Source: JACVRW01 sp034664125
Lineage (GTDB): Bacteria > Actinomycetota > Thermoleophilia > Solirubrobacterales > Thermoleophilaceae
Length of the DNA stretch: 64,000 nt
Direction: 5' to 3'
Assembly: GCA_034664125.1 (NCBI GenBank)
Contig: JAXDIG010000016.1
Location: 43,455-107,454, forward strand
The notes beneath the pieces are model-generated. The model was not told the DNA's origin. It ran no database searches and saw only the letters and a list, made by a program, of their open reading frames with translations. Each line of letters opens with the position of its first letter. Positions within the stretch are counted from its first letter, which is position 1. Below, piece by piece: positions 1-8,714 of the stretch. A program made the translations under genes and the position numbers.

Positions 1-102
1 AGGGTCTGGGCCTCGCCCGAGGCGCTGCCCACCGAGGCCGAGCTGGATCGCCCGCTGGACTGGCTGGCGCGCGTGGGCCCGGCGCCCGCGGCAGCGGCGT
101 AG
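1..102 (+). CDS. C-terminal end of an unidentified protein (partial)
   Basis: An open frame enters from the left edge and ends at TAG 100-102, giving the last 33 residues of a protein. The tail is Ala/Pro-rich after a WLARVGP stretch. I do not recognise the family, and the start lies outside the window. The 384 bases that follow contain no convincing gene. Confidence 0.5.
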   Translation, partial: RVWASPEALPTEAELDRPLDWLARVGPAPAAAA

Positions 103-486
103 CGCGCGGCACGCCGTCGCGCGCGGCGGCGGCGTAACCGCCCGGTGGCTCTCGCGTTACGAACGGCAGCAAAGAGGTCACGGTAGGAGCGCCTTGGCGC
201 GAGTGTGGGTAGCAGAACGCCCCGCATGTGACGCGGTGCGTAGCCCACACTCCGCGAGGCCGCCCCCCGGCATCGAGGCATCCCCGGCATCGAGGCCGCC
301 CCCGGGTCGCGCCACCCCTGGTTGCTGCCGTTTGGCGCCTGTCGTGTAACCCCGGCCGGGGCCCGGTTTACGTACATGTGTTCGGTGGTATAGTTCTACT
401 GAACTTAGATCTAATAAGATCCTCAACGAGCCCCCACTCAGCGTCCGACCCAACCCGGACGAGATCCGAGGGGAAGGAGCAATCAG
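103..486. other. Intergenic region with stem-loop, short repeats and AT-rich promoter zone
   Basis: No supported gene lies here; small frames on both strands have the composition of chance GC-rich frames. An imperfect long stem-loop joins GAGTGTGGG (201-209) with CCCACACTC (244-252) and has a small CCGC/GCGG hairpin nested inside. A short direct repeat of CCGGCATCGAGGC occurs around 278-307. The only AT-rich stretch, about 369-424, precedes the gene at 487 and probably holds its promoter. I see no clear -35/-10 pair. Confidence 0.45.
382..404. promoter_or_regulatory. Imperfect dyad in the promoter zone of the gene at 487
   Basis: Arms TTCGGTGGTA and TTCTACTGAA, separated by TAG, form an imperfect palindrome (7 of 10 symmetric positions). 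It lies in an AT-rich island within otherwise GC-rich DNA, about 85 bases before the ATG at 487. This is the usual placing of a repressor or activator site. The binding protein is unknown. Confidence 0.3.
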
Positions 487-1008
487 ATGGCTACCCAGAC
501 TCAGACACAGCGCAAGGCGACCGCTCAGAAGGCTGCTGCGACTCGTCGTCGCAACGCCGCCAAGCGCAGCCAGTCCGCCCGCAAGGCGGCCGAAACCCGC
601 GCCCAGGCCGAGCTGAACACCCTGCAGGTCGTCCAGGCGCAGGCCGAGCGTGCCCTGCTGATCCCGGTGGGTGCCGCCCTCGAGGCGCGCGACGCCGTGG
701 TCGAGGCCACCAAGCCCTACGTCGACGGTCGCGACAGCGCCGAGCGCGAGCTCAAGGGCCTCCAGAAGCGTGTCGGCACCAGCCTGCGCAAGTTCGAGCG
801 TCGCGGCGCTACGGCCCGCAACCGCACGGTGCGCGAGGTCAAGCGCACCCGCACGCGCGTCGAGCGCGAGCTGCGTCAGCGTCGCAACAAGGCCGTGCGC
901 ACGGTGAAGCAGAACCGTCGCGGGGTCGAGAAGCAGGTCAAGCTGGCTCGCCGTGAGGTGCAGGGCCAGGCCGAGAGCATCGCGTCCCGCGTGGCCTCGA
1001 TCGCATAG
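487..1008 (+). CDS. Basic, helix-rich HbhA/phasin-like protein
   Basis: A 173-residue soluble protein almost free of aromatic residues and very rich in Ala, Arg, Lys, Glu and Gln. The N-terminus (about 1-40) is strongly basic and histone-like. Residues 45-75 contain a VGAALEARDAVVEA stretch typical of phasin or heparin-binding-haemagglutinin-like helical proteins. The remainder is a long charged coiled coil. An AGGAG ribosome site lies 6-7 bases before ATG. Two hairpins follow, so it is probably monocistronic and well expressed. Binding to nucleic acid, polymer granules or envelope is plausible, but no catalytic motif is present. The family assignment rests on composition and pattern only. 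Confidence 0.7.
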   Translation: MATQTQTQRKATAQKAAATRRRNAAKRSQSARKAAETRAQAELNTLQVVQAQAERALLIPVGAALEARDAVVEATKPYVDGRDSAERELKGLQKRVGTSLRKFERRGATARNRTVREVKRTRTRVERELRQRRNKAVRTVKQNRRGVEKQVKLARREVQGQAESIASRVASIA

Positions 1009-1016
1009 GCCGCAGG

Positions 1017-1057
1017 CACTCGGCTCGGCCGAGTGCGCGCGGTTCGGCTAACCGAAC
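1017..1057 (+). terminator. Tandem hairpins after the basic protein gene
   Basis: CACTCGGC (1017-1024) pairs with GCCGAGTG (1028-1035) around a TCG loop. GTTCGG (1042-1047) then pairs with CCGAAC (1052-1057) around CTAA. No T-tract follows, as is common in high-GC actinobacteria. Position directly after the stop codon at 1008 suggests termination. Confidence 0.6.
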
Positions 1058-1145
1058 GCTTCCCCCCGGCCGGCCGAGGAGACCGGCACCGGGGTAAGGC
1101 TGGCGGCCACATACTCGCCGCCAGTGCAGTATCTCTCCTCCCTCA

Positions 1146-1177
1146 GCCGGCGCCGTCCCTTCGGGGGCGGCGTTGGC
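1146..1177 (+). promoter_or_regulatory. 14-bp hairpin with UUCG tetraloop in the mrp leader
   Basis: Bases 1146-1159 pair with 1164-1177 over all 14 positions (three as G-U wobbles in RNA), capped by TTCG, an exceptionally stable tetraloop in RNA. It ends 35 bases before the mrp ATG. A further hairpin (CTGGCGGC 1100-1107 with GCCGCCAG 1117-1124) precedes it. It could be a second terminator or an mRNA-stabilising or attenuating leader; the sequence does not decide between these. Confidence 0.5.
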
Positions 1178-1212
1178 CTTCCGGGGGCGCCCGTCTGCCA
1201 TCATCGGATGCG

Positions 1213-2355
1213 ATGCCCTCCCGTGAAGAGATTCAGGACGCCCTGCGCAACGTCATCGACCCGGAGCTGCGCAAGGACATCGTGTCGCTCGGCATGGTGC
1301 GCGCGATCGAGCAGCCCGAGGAAGGCCGCGTCGACGTCATGGTCTCGCTGACCACGCCCGGGTGCCCGATCCGCTCGCATTTCGAGAAGGCGGTCGTGGA
1401 GAGCGTCCAGGCGCTCGGCGTGCGGACCGTCACCGTGTCGTTCGACGTGCTCTCCGATCAGGAGAAGCAGGGGCTCGCTCAGCGCCTCGGGCGCCAGGAC
1501 GGCCTGCCCCAGGGCGCGCTCGCCGCGGTCAAGAACGTGATCTGCATCGGGTCCGGCAAGGGCGGCGTGGGCAAGTCCACGATCACCGCCAACCTCGCCG
1601 CCGCGCTCCAGGCCGACGGCATGCGGGCCGCCGCGCTCGACGCCGACGTCTGGGGCTACTCGATCCCGCGCATGCTCGGCGTGCACGGTCGGCCGATGGT
1701 TTCGCCCGAGCGCAAGATCCTGCCCCTCGACGGGGCGGGCGGCGTGAAGGCGATCTCGATCGAGTTCTTCCTCAACGAGCAGGACCAGGCGATCACCTGG
1801 CGCGGGCCGATGCTGCACAAGGCGGTCCGGCAGTTCCTGGAGGACGTCGACTGGGGCGAGCTCGACTATCTGCTGATCGACCTGCCGCCGGGCACCGGCG
1901 ACGTCGCGATGACGCTCGCCCAGCTGCTGCCGCAGGCGCAGTTCGTGATCGTGACCACGCCGCAGCCGGCCGCCCAGAAGGTGGCCAAGCGCGCCGCCGA
2001 GACGGCCAAGCGCTTCGACCTCCAGATCGCCGGCGTGATCGAGAACATGTCCGGCTTCACCACTCCCGACGGCGAGCGCTTCACGATCTTCGGCGAGGGC
2101 GGCGGCCAGCAGCTCGCCGACGAGCTGGACGTGCCGCTGCTGGGGAAGATCCCGCTCCAGGAGGCGCTGCGAATCAGCGCCGACGAGGGTCGACCGCTCG
2201 TGCTCGAGGACCCCGACGCCCCGGCCGCCCAGGCGATCTACCACGCGGCGCGCGGCCTGATTGCCGCCACGCCGCAGGAGCTCGGGGTGTTCCAGGCGCC
2301 GTCGGGCCCGCCGGTGCCCGCGGTCACGGGCACGGCGCTGCCGATGGCGCCGTAG
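1213..2355 (+). CDS. mrp: Mrp/NBP35-type P-loop ATPase, Fe-S cluster carrier
   Basis: A 380-residue protein. Residues 5-80 form a MIP18/DUF59 domain with the conserved TTPGCP motif (Cys51). Residues 110 onward form the ParA/MinD-like NTPase with deviant Walker A GSGKGGVGKST (113-123). DLPPGTGD and QPAAQKVAKR follow, as in ApbC/Mrp proteins, which bind and transfer Fe-S clusters in the cytosol. The ATG at 1213 is chosen because the frame upstream encodes only GC-rich leader sequence including strong hairpins. It converges on a 7Fe ferredoxin gene, a possible Fe-S client. Confidence 0.93.
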   Translation: MPSREEIQDALRNVIDPELRKDIVSLGMVRAIEQPEEGRVDVMVSLTTPGCPIRSHFEKAVVESVQALGVRTVTVSFDVLSDQEKQGLAQRLGRQDGLPQGALAAVKNVICIGSGKGGVGKSTITANLAAALQADGMRAAALDADVWGYSIPRMLGVHGRPMVSPERKILPLDGAGGVKAISIEFFLNEQDQAITWRGPMLHKAVRQFLEDVDWGELDYLLIDLPPGTGDVAMTLAQLLPQAQFVIVTTPQPAAQKVAKRAAETAKRFDLQIAGVIENMSGFTTPDGERFTIFGEGGGQQLADELDVPLLGKIPLQEALRISADEGRPLVLEDPDAPAAQAIYHAARGLIAATPQELGVFQAPSGPPVPAVTGTALPMAP

Positions 2356-2362
2356 TGCCCAA

Positions 2363-2383
2363 GCAGCCGGCTCGGCCGGCTGC
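2363..2383. terminator. Bidirectional terminator between mrp and ferredoxin genes
   Basis: GCAGCCGGC (2363-2371) and GCCGGCTGC (2375-2383) form a perfect 9-bp stem around a TCG loop, between two convergent genes. The CGGCTCGGCCG core also occurs in the hairpin at 1017, suggesting a locally favoured terminator type. Confidence 0.75.
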
Positions 2384-2397
2384 GCGGGGTCGTATCG

Positions 2398-2664
2398 CTA
2401 GCTCGCCTGCTTGAAGTAGTCCACGTTGATCTGGATGTACTGCTGCCACTCGTCGGGCAGCTGATCCTCGGCGAAGCACGCGTCCACCGGGCAGGCCTCG
2501 ACGCACGCGTCGCAGTCGATGCACTCCTCCGGATCGATGTAGAGCTGCTTGACCTGGTCGTAGTCAGGCTCTTCCGGCGTGGGGTGGATGCAGTCGACGG
2601 GACACACCTCGACGCACGAGTTGTCCTTGGTGTCGATGCAGGGTTCGGCGATGACGTAGGCCAT
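2398..2664 (-). CDS. fdxA: 7Fe ferredoxin ([3Fe-4S][4Fe-4S])
   Basis: An 88-residue acidic soluble electron carrier. The first half has Cys9-x7-Cys17-x3-Cys21-Pro. The cysteine expected near position 12 is absent, the signature of a [3Fe-4S] site. The second half has Cys48, Cys51, Cys54 and Cys58-Pro for the remaining ligands. The C-terminal extension (about 62-88) matches FdxA-type actinobacterial ferredoxins. GGAG lies just before ATG, and a TACAAT -10-like box sits at 2710-2715 on the minus strand. It may supply electrons to cytochrome P450s or other oxidoreductases, but no partner is adjacent. Confidence 0.92.
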   Translation of the reverse strand: MAYVIAEPCIDTKDNSCVEVCPVDCIHPTPEEPDYDQVKQLYIDPEECIDCDACVEACPVDACFAEDQLPDEWQQYIQINVDYFKQAS

Positions 2665-2796
2665 GATCTCCTTGAGGGTCCGACGTGCTGCTTAGAGCGA
2701 GGCGGGCCGATTGTACCGTTGGGCGCCCGCAAGCCCCGGACGAATGTTGGCTCGTCGTGCGCTTGAGCAGGCACCCCGGTCTGCCGAATAGCTCCT

Positions 2797-3843
2797 ATGG
2801 ACTTGCTTCGGGCATGGCTCTGCCCGACCCCGGCCCACCGCGTGCGCGTAGTGGACGCCAGCGGGCGCATTAAGAAGGCGCGTATCGTCGCCGTGGGCGC
2901 GATTGGCCTCGGCGTCCTGATCGCCGCGCCGTGGAACGGGTGGTGGACGCTGGCCATGTTCGTCCCGGCGGGCATCCACCTGGTCACGGTGGACCGCTGG
3001 ATAGAGCGCGCCAAGAGCCCCGAGCTGATCCCGTTCTTCACGCTGGTCGTCATGCTGTTCCTGCTGGCGGGCACCGCCGCCGGGACGGGCGGCCCCGACA
3101 GCCCGGTCCTGCCCTGGCTCGTGTTCGTGCCCGCGATGGCGACGCTTCGCTTTCGCTTGGCCGTCAGCACCGCCCTGGCGGGCTTGGCGGCGGTCCTGAT
3201 CGTCGCGGTCGGCTTCGCCGTCGACCCGGCGCAGGCCATCGACAACCCCGTCCCGATGATCGCGGCGCTGGTGATGGTGGCGAACGTCGTGGGCGTTTGC
3301 ACGGCGCTCATGCGCGGTGAGCTCGAGCACCGCGACCGCGCCGTGCTCGACCCGCTCACGGGCCTGCTCAACCGGGCGTCGCTGGAGTCGCGCGTGGAGG
3401 AGATCGAGCAGCAGGCGCGCCTTACGGACGGACCCGTGGCGCTCGTGCTGATCGACTTGGACCGCTTCAAGCGCGTGAACGACGAGCACGGCCACGAGCG
3501 CGGCGATGCCGTGCTGCGCGATGCCGCCTACGAGATCCGCAAGTCGCTGCGCTCCTTCGAGCTCGTCTACCGCATCGGTGGAGAGGAGTTCCTGCTGCTG
3601 CTGCCCGGCACCGATCTGGAGGGCGGCATCGAAACCGCCGAGCGCGTCCGCATGGCCGTCGCGCAGGGCCGCCCGGGCCAGCTGGAGCTGACGCTTTCGG
3701 CCGGCGTGGCCACGGCGGCCGGCGAGTTCGTGCGCTACGACGACTTGTTCCGCGCGGCCGATCTGGCGCTGCTGCAAGCCAAGCGCGAGGGCCGCGACCG
3801 GGTCGTGGCCGCCGATGCACCGCTTGCCGTCGTTGCCGCGTAG
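2797..3843 (+). CDS. Membrane-anchored GGDEF diguanylate cyclase
   Basis: A 348-residue protein. Residues about 28-172 hold five or six hydrophobic segments forming a membrane sensor; the C-terminal GGDEF domain spans about 180-340. The active-site motif is GGEEF (261-265), with DPLTGLLNR and IDLDRFKRVND intact, so c-di-GMP synthesis is expected. The product-inhibition I-site (normally RxxD five residues upstream) reads RSFE (252-255), so feedback inhibition may be weakened. A weak TTGAGC-N17-GAATAG promoter would put transcription start almost at ATG, hinting at a leaderless mRNA. Confidence 0.9.
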   Translation: MDLLRAWLCPTPAHRVRVVDASGRIKKARIVAVGAIGLGVLIAAPWNGWWTLAMFVPAGIHLVTVDRWIERAKSPELIPFFTLVVMLFLLAGTAAGTGGPDSPVLPWLVFVPAMATLRFRLAVSTALAGLAAVLIVAVGFAVDPAQAIDNPVPMIAALVMVANVVGVCTALMRGELEHRDRAVLDPLTGLLNRASLESRVEEIEQQARLTDGPVALVLIDLDRFKRVNDEHGHERGDAVLRDAAYEIRKSLRSFELVYRIGGEEFLLLLPGTDLEGGIETAERVRMAVAQGRPGQLELTLSAGVATAAGEFVRYDDLFRAADLALLQAKREGRDRVVAADAPLAVVAA

Positions 3844-3854
3844 GCTCAGGGCCC

Positions 3855-4853
3855 TTGTTGGCCCAGCGCTCGGAGCCAGACCCCTTCCTCGATACCTTCA
3901 CCGGCCTGGTGGCCGCCCGCGCGATCACCACCGCCGTGATGCTGGGCGTGTTCGACGCGCTGGACGACGCACCGGCCACCGGTGCGGAGCTGGCGCGGCG
4001 GCTCGGCCTGGACGAGCTCGGCGCCGAGACGCTGCTCACCACGCTCGCCACCCTCGGCTACGTCGAGCCGGACGGTGAGCGACGGCGCAACACGGCGGTC
4101 AGCGAGCGGCTGCTGGTCAGCTCGTCGCCGGAGTCGATAGCCACGTTCGTCGGTGGCCAGGGCGACCTGCACTGGCAGGTGCTCGACCTGCTGCCCGACG
4201 CCGTCCGCGACGGCACCGCGTACGCGATGCACGAGCGGCGCCACGAGGACGACGAGCGCTGGGAGGCCTACATCCGCGGGCTGTACGAGATCTCGCGTCC
4301 CGAGCAGGAAGCCAACGCCGCGCTGGTGGGTGTGGAGTCGCCGCGCCGGCTCGTGGACGTGGCCGGCGGCCACGGCGGCTTCGCGATGGCCATGTGCCGC
4401 CGCCACCCTGGCCTCGAGGCGACCGTTCTGGACCTGCCGCCGAGCGCGGCCGTGGGTCGCAAGATCGTGGCCGAGCAGGGCTTCGCCGACCGCGTCTCGT
4501 TCCGCGAGGGCGACGTGTTCGAGCTCGGCCTCGGCGAGGACCTCGACGTCGTCTCGATCTTCAATTTGGTCCACCATCTCCCCGAGCAGCGCGACCGCGA
4601 GCTGTGCCGGATGGCGCGCGAGTCCCTGCGGCCCGGCGGCGTGCTGGTGATCGGCGACTCCGCTCGGCCCGAGCCGGGCGACGCGATGTCCCCGCACGGC
4701 GCCGTGTCGAGCCTGCTCTTCTACGCCTGGAGCCACAGCCGCAACTTCTCCCCCTCGGAGGTGCGCGGCTGGTTGGAGGACGCCGGCTTCGAGAAGGTCG
4801 AGGTCCACCGCAACGAGCGCTCGCTGTGGCGGATGGTGGTGACCGGCCGGTGA
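3855..4853 (+). CDS. SAM-dependent O-methyltransferase (COMT-like, CrtF type)
   Basis: About 332 residues. The N-terminal part (10-90) is a winged-helix dimerisation domain as in plant-type O-methyltransferases. The Rossmann domain carries VDVAGGHGG (167-175) as SAM motif I, followed by VLDLP and GDVFE. NLVHHLPE and PGGVLVIGD complete the fold. Substrates of this family are usually phenols, carotenoids or polyketides; nothing here fixes the substrate. Start is uncertain: two consecutive TTG codons at 3855/3858 give the fullest domain. It overlaps the following gene by four bases, so the two are translationally coupled. Confidence 0.85.
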   Translation: MLAQRSEPDPFLDTFTGLVAARAITTAVMLGVFDALDDAPATGAELARRLGLDELGAETLLTTLATLGYVEPDGERRRNTAVSERLLVSSSPESIATFVGGQGDLHWQVLDLLPDAVRDGTAYAMHERRHEDDERWEAYIRGLYEISRPEQEANAALVGVESPRRLVDVAGGHGGFAMAMCRRHPGLEATVLDLPPSAAVGRKIVAEQGFADRVSFREGDVFELGLGEDLDVVSIFNLVHHLPEQRDRELCRMARESLRPGGVLVIGDSARPEPGDAMSPHGAVSSLLFYAWSHSRNFSPSEVRGWLEDAGFEKVEVHRNERSLWRMVVTGR

Positions 4854-5734
4854 TCCTGCTCACGGGCGCCACCGGCACGGTCGGCTCGGCCCTGCTGCGC
4901 CGGCTGATCGCCGCCGGTGAGCCGGTCCGCTGCCTCGTGCGCGACCCGCGCCGGCTGGGCGAGCAGCGCGTGCGCGTGCAGATCGCGCTCGGCGACCTCG
5001 CCGACCCGCCCTCGTTCCGCAACGCGCTGCGCGGCGTCGGCACCGTCGTGCACCTGGCGGCCTCGATCCGCGACCAGCCGAGCGGCTCGATCGAGGAGCT
5101 GAACGCGGTGGCCACCCTGCGGCTGGTGCGGGCGGCGGAGCGAGCCGGCGCGCGCCGCTTCCTGTTCTTCTCGGCCATGGGAGCGCGCCACCACTCGCGT
5201 ACGCGCTTCTTCCGCGCGAAGGCGCTGGCCCAGGAGGCGGTGCAGGCCTCGTCGCTGGAGACGATGGTGTTCCGGCCGTCGATCGTCTACACGCCCGGGG
5301 ACCCGTGGCTGACACTGCTCGAGCGCTTCTCGTACCTGCCGGCGCTGCCGGTGTCCGGGTCGGGACGCGCCGAGTACCAGCCGATCTGGGCGGAGGACGT
5401 GGCGGACTGCGTGCTTGCCGCGCTGATGGCCACCGGCCCCCGCAGGCGCGCCTTCGAGCTGGGCGGCCCGGAGACGCTCACCTACGACGAGATCGTGCGC
5501 GCCGCCCTCGCGGCGACCGGGCGCCGACGGCCGCTGCTGCACGTGCCCCTGCCGGTGGTGCGGGCGTCGCTGCGGGCGCTGCGCCCGCTGGCCGGGGCCA
5601 AGGTGTTCGCCACCTGGGAGGAAGCCGAGCTGATGGAGGAGCCGATGACGAGCCCGCGTGGAACGGCCGACGCGGAGGCGCTCGGCGTGCGGCCGCTGCC
5701 GATGGCGAGCGTGCTCGGGGGCCGAGCGGCCTAG
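4850..5734 (+). CDS. NAD(P)-binding atypical SDR/epimerase
   Basis: A 294-residue protein starting with GTG inside GTGA, which holds the stop codon of the methyltransferase. The N-terminus LLTGATGTVGS is the nucleotide-binding motif of extended/atypical SDR proteins of the NmrA/NDUFA9-like group. VVHLAAS and the FRPSIVYTPGD segment follow. The usual catalytic YxxxK is replaced by RFFRAKALAQE, as in atypical SDRs, so it may bind rather than reduce a substrate. Coupling suggests a shared pathway with the methyltransferase, perhaps tailoring of a quinone or lipid, but the substrate cannot be read. Confidence 0.82.
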   Translation: MILLTGATGTVGSALLRRLIAAGEPVRCLVRDPRRLGEQRVRVQIALGDLADPPSFRNALRGVGTVVHLAASIRDQPSGSIEELNAVATLRLVRAAERAGARRFLFFSAMGARHHSRTRFFRAKALAQEAVQASSLETMVFRPSIVYTPGDPWLTLLERFSYLPALPVSGSGRAEYQPIWAEDVADCVLAALMATGPRRRAFELGGPETLTYDEIVRAALAATGRRRPLLHVPLPVVRASLRALRPLAGAKVFATWEEAELMEEPMTSPRGTADAEALGVRPLPMASVLGGRAA

Positions 5735-5741
5735 AAACGCA

Positions 5742-5767
5742 GAGGGCCCCGCCGAAGCGGGGCCCTC
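5742..5767. terminator. Strong terminator after the epimerase gene
   Basis: GAGGGCCCCG (5742-5751) pairs perfectly with CGGGGCCCTC (5758-5767) around CCGAAG. It lies eight bases after the epimerase stop and between convergent genes. Confidence 0.85.
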
Positions 5768-5819
5768 AAGCGAAAAGCGGCCGCGGGCGCCGGCCGACTG
5801 GCCGACGCTCCACGGGGGT

Positions 5820-5841
5820 CCGGGGGCCGTGAGGCCCCCGG
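5820..5841. terminator. Repeated CCGGGGGCC-GTGA-GGCCCCCGG hairpin (copy 1)
   Basis: A perfect 9-bp stem with GTGA loop just beyond the groEL stop codon. Nearly the same sequence, including the GGGGGT preceding it, recurs at 16833-16852 with one base pair fewer. Both copies lie between convergent genes, so it is best read as a dispersed bidirectional terminator family. Confidence 0.7.
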
Positions 5842-5845
5842 CTAT

Positions 5846-7480
<1,635 letters not shown>

Positions 7481-7494
7481 GTGTTCGCTTCCTC

Positions 7495-7788
7495 CTAGCC
7501 CGCAACCTTGGCGAGCACGTCCGACTCACGCAGGACGAGTAGATCCTCACCCTCGACGATCACCTCGGTGCCGCCGTACTTCGAGTACAGGACCTCGTCG
7601 CCCTTCGATACGTCGAGCGGAATCCGCTTTTCGCCGTCCTCGTCCCACCTGCCGTCTCCGACCGCAAGGACCTTGCCGCGCTGCGGCTTCTCCTTGGCCG
7701 TGTCAGGAAGGACGATGCCGCTTGCCGTGGTTTCCTCTTCCTCGATCGCCTGAACGATCAGGCGGTCTCCTAGAGGCTTGAGATTCAT
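7495..7788 (-). CDS. groES: Co-chaperonin GroES
   Basis: A 97-residue heptameric lid of the GroEL chamber. MNLKPLGDRLIVQ at the start and the EEEETTASGIVLPDTAKEKP mobile loop identify it. GGAGGT precedes two in-frame ATGs; the second (7788) has proper spacing of about seven bases from GGAGG and gives the standard N-terminus. A longer upstream reading would run through the CIRCE operators and is rejected. It is the first gene of the groESL operon. Confidence 0.97.
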   Translation of the reverse strand: MNLKPLGDRLIVQAIEEEETTASGIVLPDTAKEKPQRGKVLAVGDGRWDEDGEKRIPLDVSKGDEVLYSKYGGTEVIVEGEDLLVLRESDVLAKVAG

Positions 7789-7817
7789 GGGCATACCTCC
7801 GTCTGAAGTTCGTGAAC

Positions 7818-7844
7818 TTGGCACTCCACGTGTCCGAGTGCCAG
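7818..7844 (-). promoter_or_regulatory. CIRCE operator, proximal copy
   Basis: TTGGCACTC, nine spacer bases, GAGTGCCAG: the CIRCE inverted repeat (consensus TTAGCACTC-N9-GAGTGCTAA) bound by the HrcA repressor. It lies 30 bases upstream of the groES start, inside the expected mRNA leader or promoter. Confidence 0.9.
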
Positions 7845-7845
7845 C

Positions 7846-7872
7846 CTGGCACTCTAGCACCGAGAGTGCCAA
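7846..7872 (-). promoter_or_regulatory. CIRCE operator, distal copy
   Basis: A second CIRCE repeat, CTGGCACTC-N9-GAGTGCCAA, begins one base after the first. Two adjacent HrcA sites predict tight heat-inducible repression of groESL. The hrcA gene is not in this window. Confidence 0.9.
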
Positions 7873-7887
7873 ACGCCGACTTCAGTC

Positions 7888-8286
7888 TCAGTTTTGGCGG
7901 GGCCCAGAGGGCCGCATGCGCTCCTGCACCTCGGACGGGCGGTCCGAGATCTGTGAGAAGCGCACGACGGTGACGGTGTCGTCCGTCGCGACCTTGCGGC
8001 CGTAGATCTGCTCCAGGAAGTGCACCATCTCGTCGAGCCGGCGGAACTCCGGGTTGTCGTGCTCGATGTCCCGCGGCGACAGATCGCCTACGCGCTTGAC
8101 CTCGACCGAGTCGATCACGGCCTCGAAGATCTTCTCGCGCGGCGAGTGCTGGAAGCCCACGGTGATCAGCACGACCTCGCCCTTGCGGTACTTGTTGCTC
8201 TTGTCGCCGAGGCGGATCGTCGCCGTCTTGCGGCCGCGCTTGAGCTGGTCGACGAAGATCGGCGAGTAGAAGTTGAGGACGAACAC
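7888..8286 (-). CDS. ASCH-domain protein
   Basis: A 132-residue small beta-barrel protein with a GTG start. The FYSPIFVDQLKRGRKTATIRLG motif region (about 6-27) and the KGEVVLITVG strand are characteristic of the ASCH (PUA-like) superfamily, thought to bind RNA or modified nucleosides. Some members are N4-acetylcytidine amidohydrolases, which need a short conserved catalytic triad; residues K19/K24/E are possibly suited but I cannot confirm this. It is the last gene of a minus-strand group headed by the Crp-type regulator (10013 down to 7888). Confidence 0.78.
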   Translation of the reverse strand: MFVLNFYSPIFVDQLKRGRKTATIRLGDKSNKYRKGEVVLITVGFQHSPREKIFEAVIDSVEVKRVGDLSPRDIEHDNPEFRRLDEMVHFLEQIYGRKVATDDTVTVVRFSQISDRPSEVQERMRPSGPRQN

Positions 8287-8297
8287 GACGGGGCAGC

Positions 8298-8714
8298 CTA
8301 GCGGCCTTCCTCGAGCCGTGAGAGCGCGGCCTCCGCCATATCCCGCTCGCCCTTGTAGGCGAGCCGCTTGGGCGCCTCCTCGAGCGGGATCCAGAGCGCC
8401 TCCTCGACCTCGTGGTCGTGATCCTCGACGCTGCCCGAGCGGTAGCGGAACAGGAAGAAGGCCACGATCTTCATCACGCGCTCCCCGCCGCGCACGTACC
8501 AGTACTTGACGTCGCCGAGCCGTTCGACCGCCTCGGCCTCGAGCCCGGTTTCCTCGCGCACCTCGCGCCGCGCCGCCTCCTCGGCCGACTCGTCCCCGTC
8601 CGGGTGGCCCTTCGGCAGGGCCAGGATCTGGTCCCGCACCCTGACCACGGCCACGTACGGGCGCCCGTGCATGCGGCGCACGACCACGCCGCCGGCCGAG
8701 AACTCGCGGATCAC
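8298..8714 (-). CDS. Nudix hydrolase
   Basis: A 138-residue protein with a complete Nudix box at about residues 36-58 (GHPDGDES...AARREVREETG), which binds Mg2+ and hydrolyses a nucleoside diphosphate linked to another group. The N-terminal SAGGVVVRR and KGHPDGDE resemble the Ap4A hydrolase/MutT1 subgroup. Its ATG overlaps the stop of pcm by four bases, so it is cotranslated. Substrate is not determinable here; house-cleaning of oxidised or dinucleotide metabolites next to a protein-repair enzyme is plausible. Confidence 0.9.
   Translation of the reverse strand: MIREFSAGGVVVRRMHGRPYVAVVRVRDQILALPKGHPDGDESAEEAARREVREETGLEAEAVERLGDVKYWYVRGGERVMKIVAFFLFRYRSGSVEDHDHEVEEALWIPLEEAPKRLAYKGERDMAEAALSRLEEGR

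Noticed and set aside
2763..2791. TTGAGC-N17-GAATAG as promoter of the GGDEF gene
   Set aside because: Spacing is right but the -10 match is too weak to list as a feature; mentioned only within the gene entry.
7495..7872. Extended 125-residue GroES
   Set aside because: The extra N-terminal residues would be encoded by the CIRCE operators; a correct GGAGG site supports the 97-residue form.
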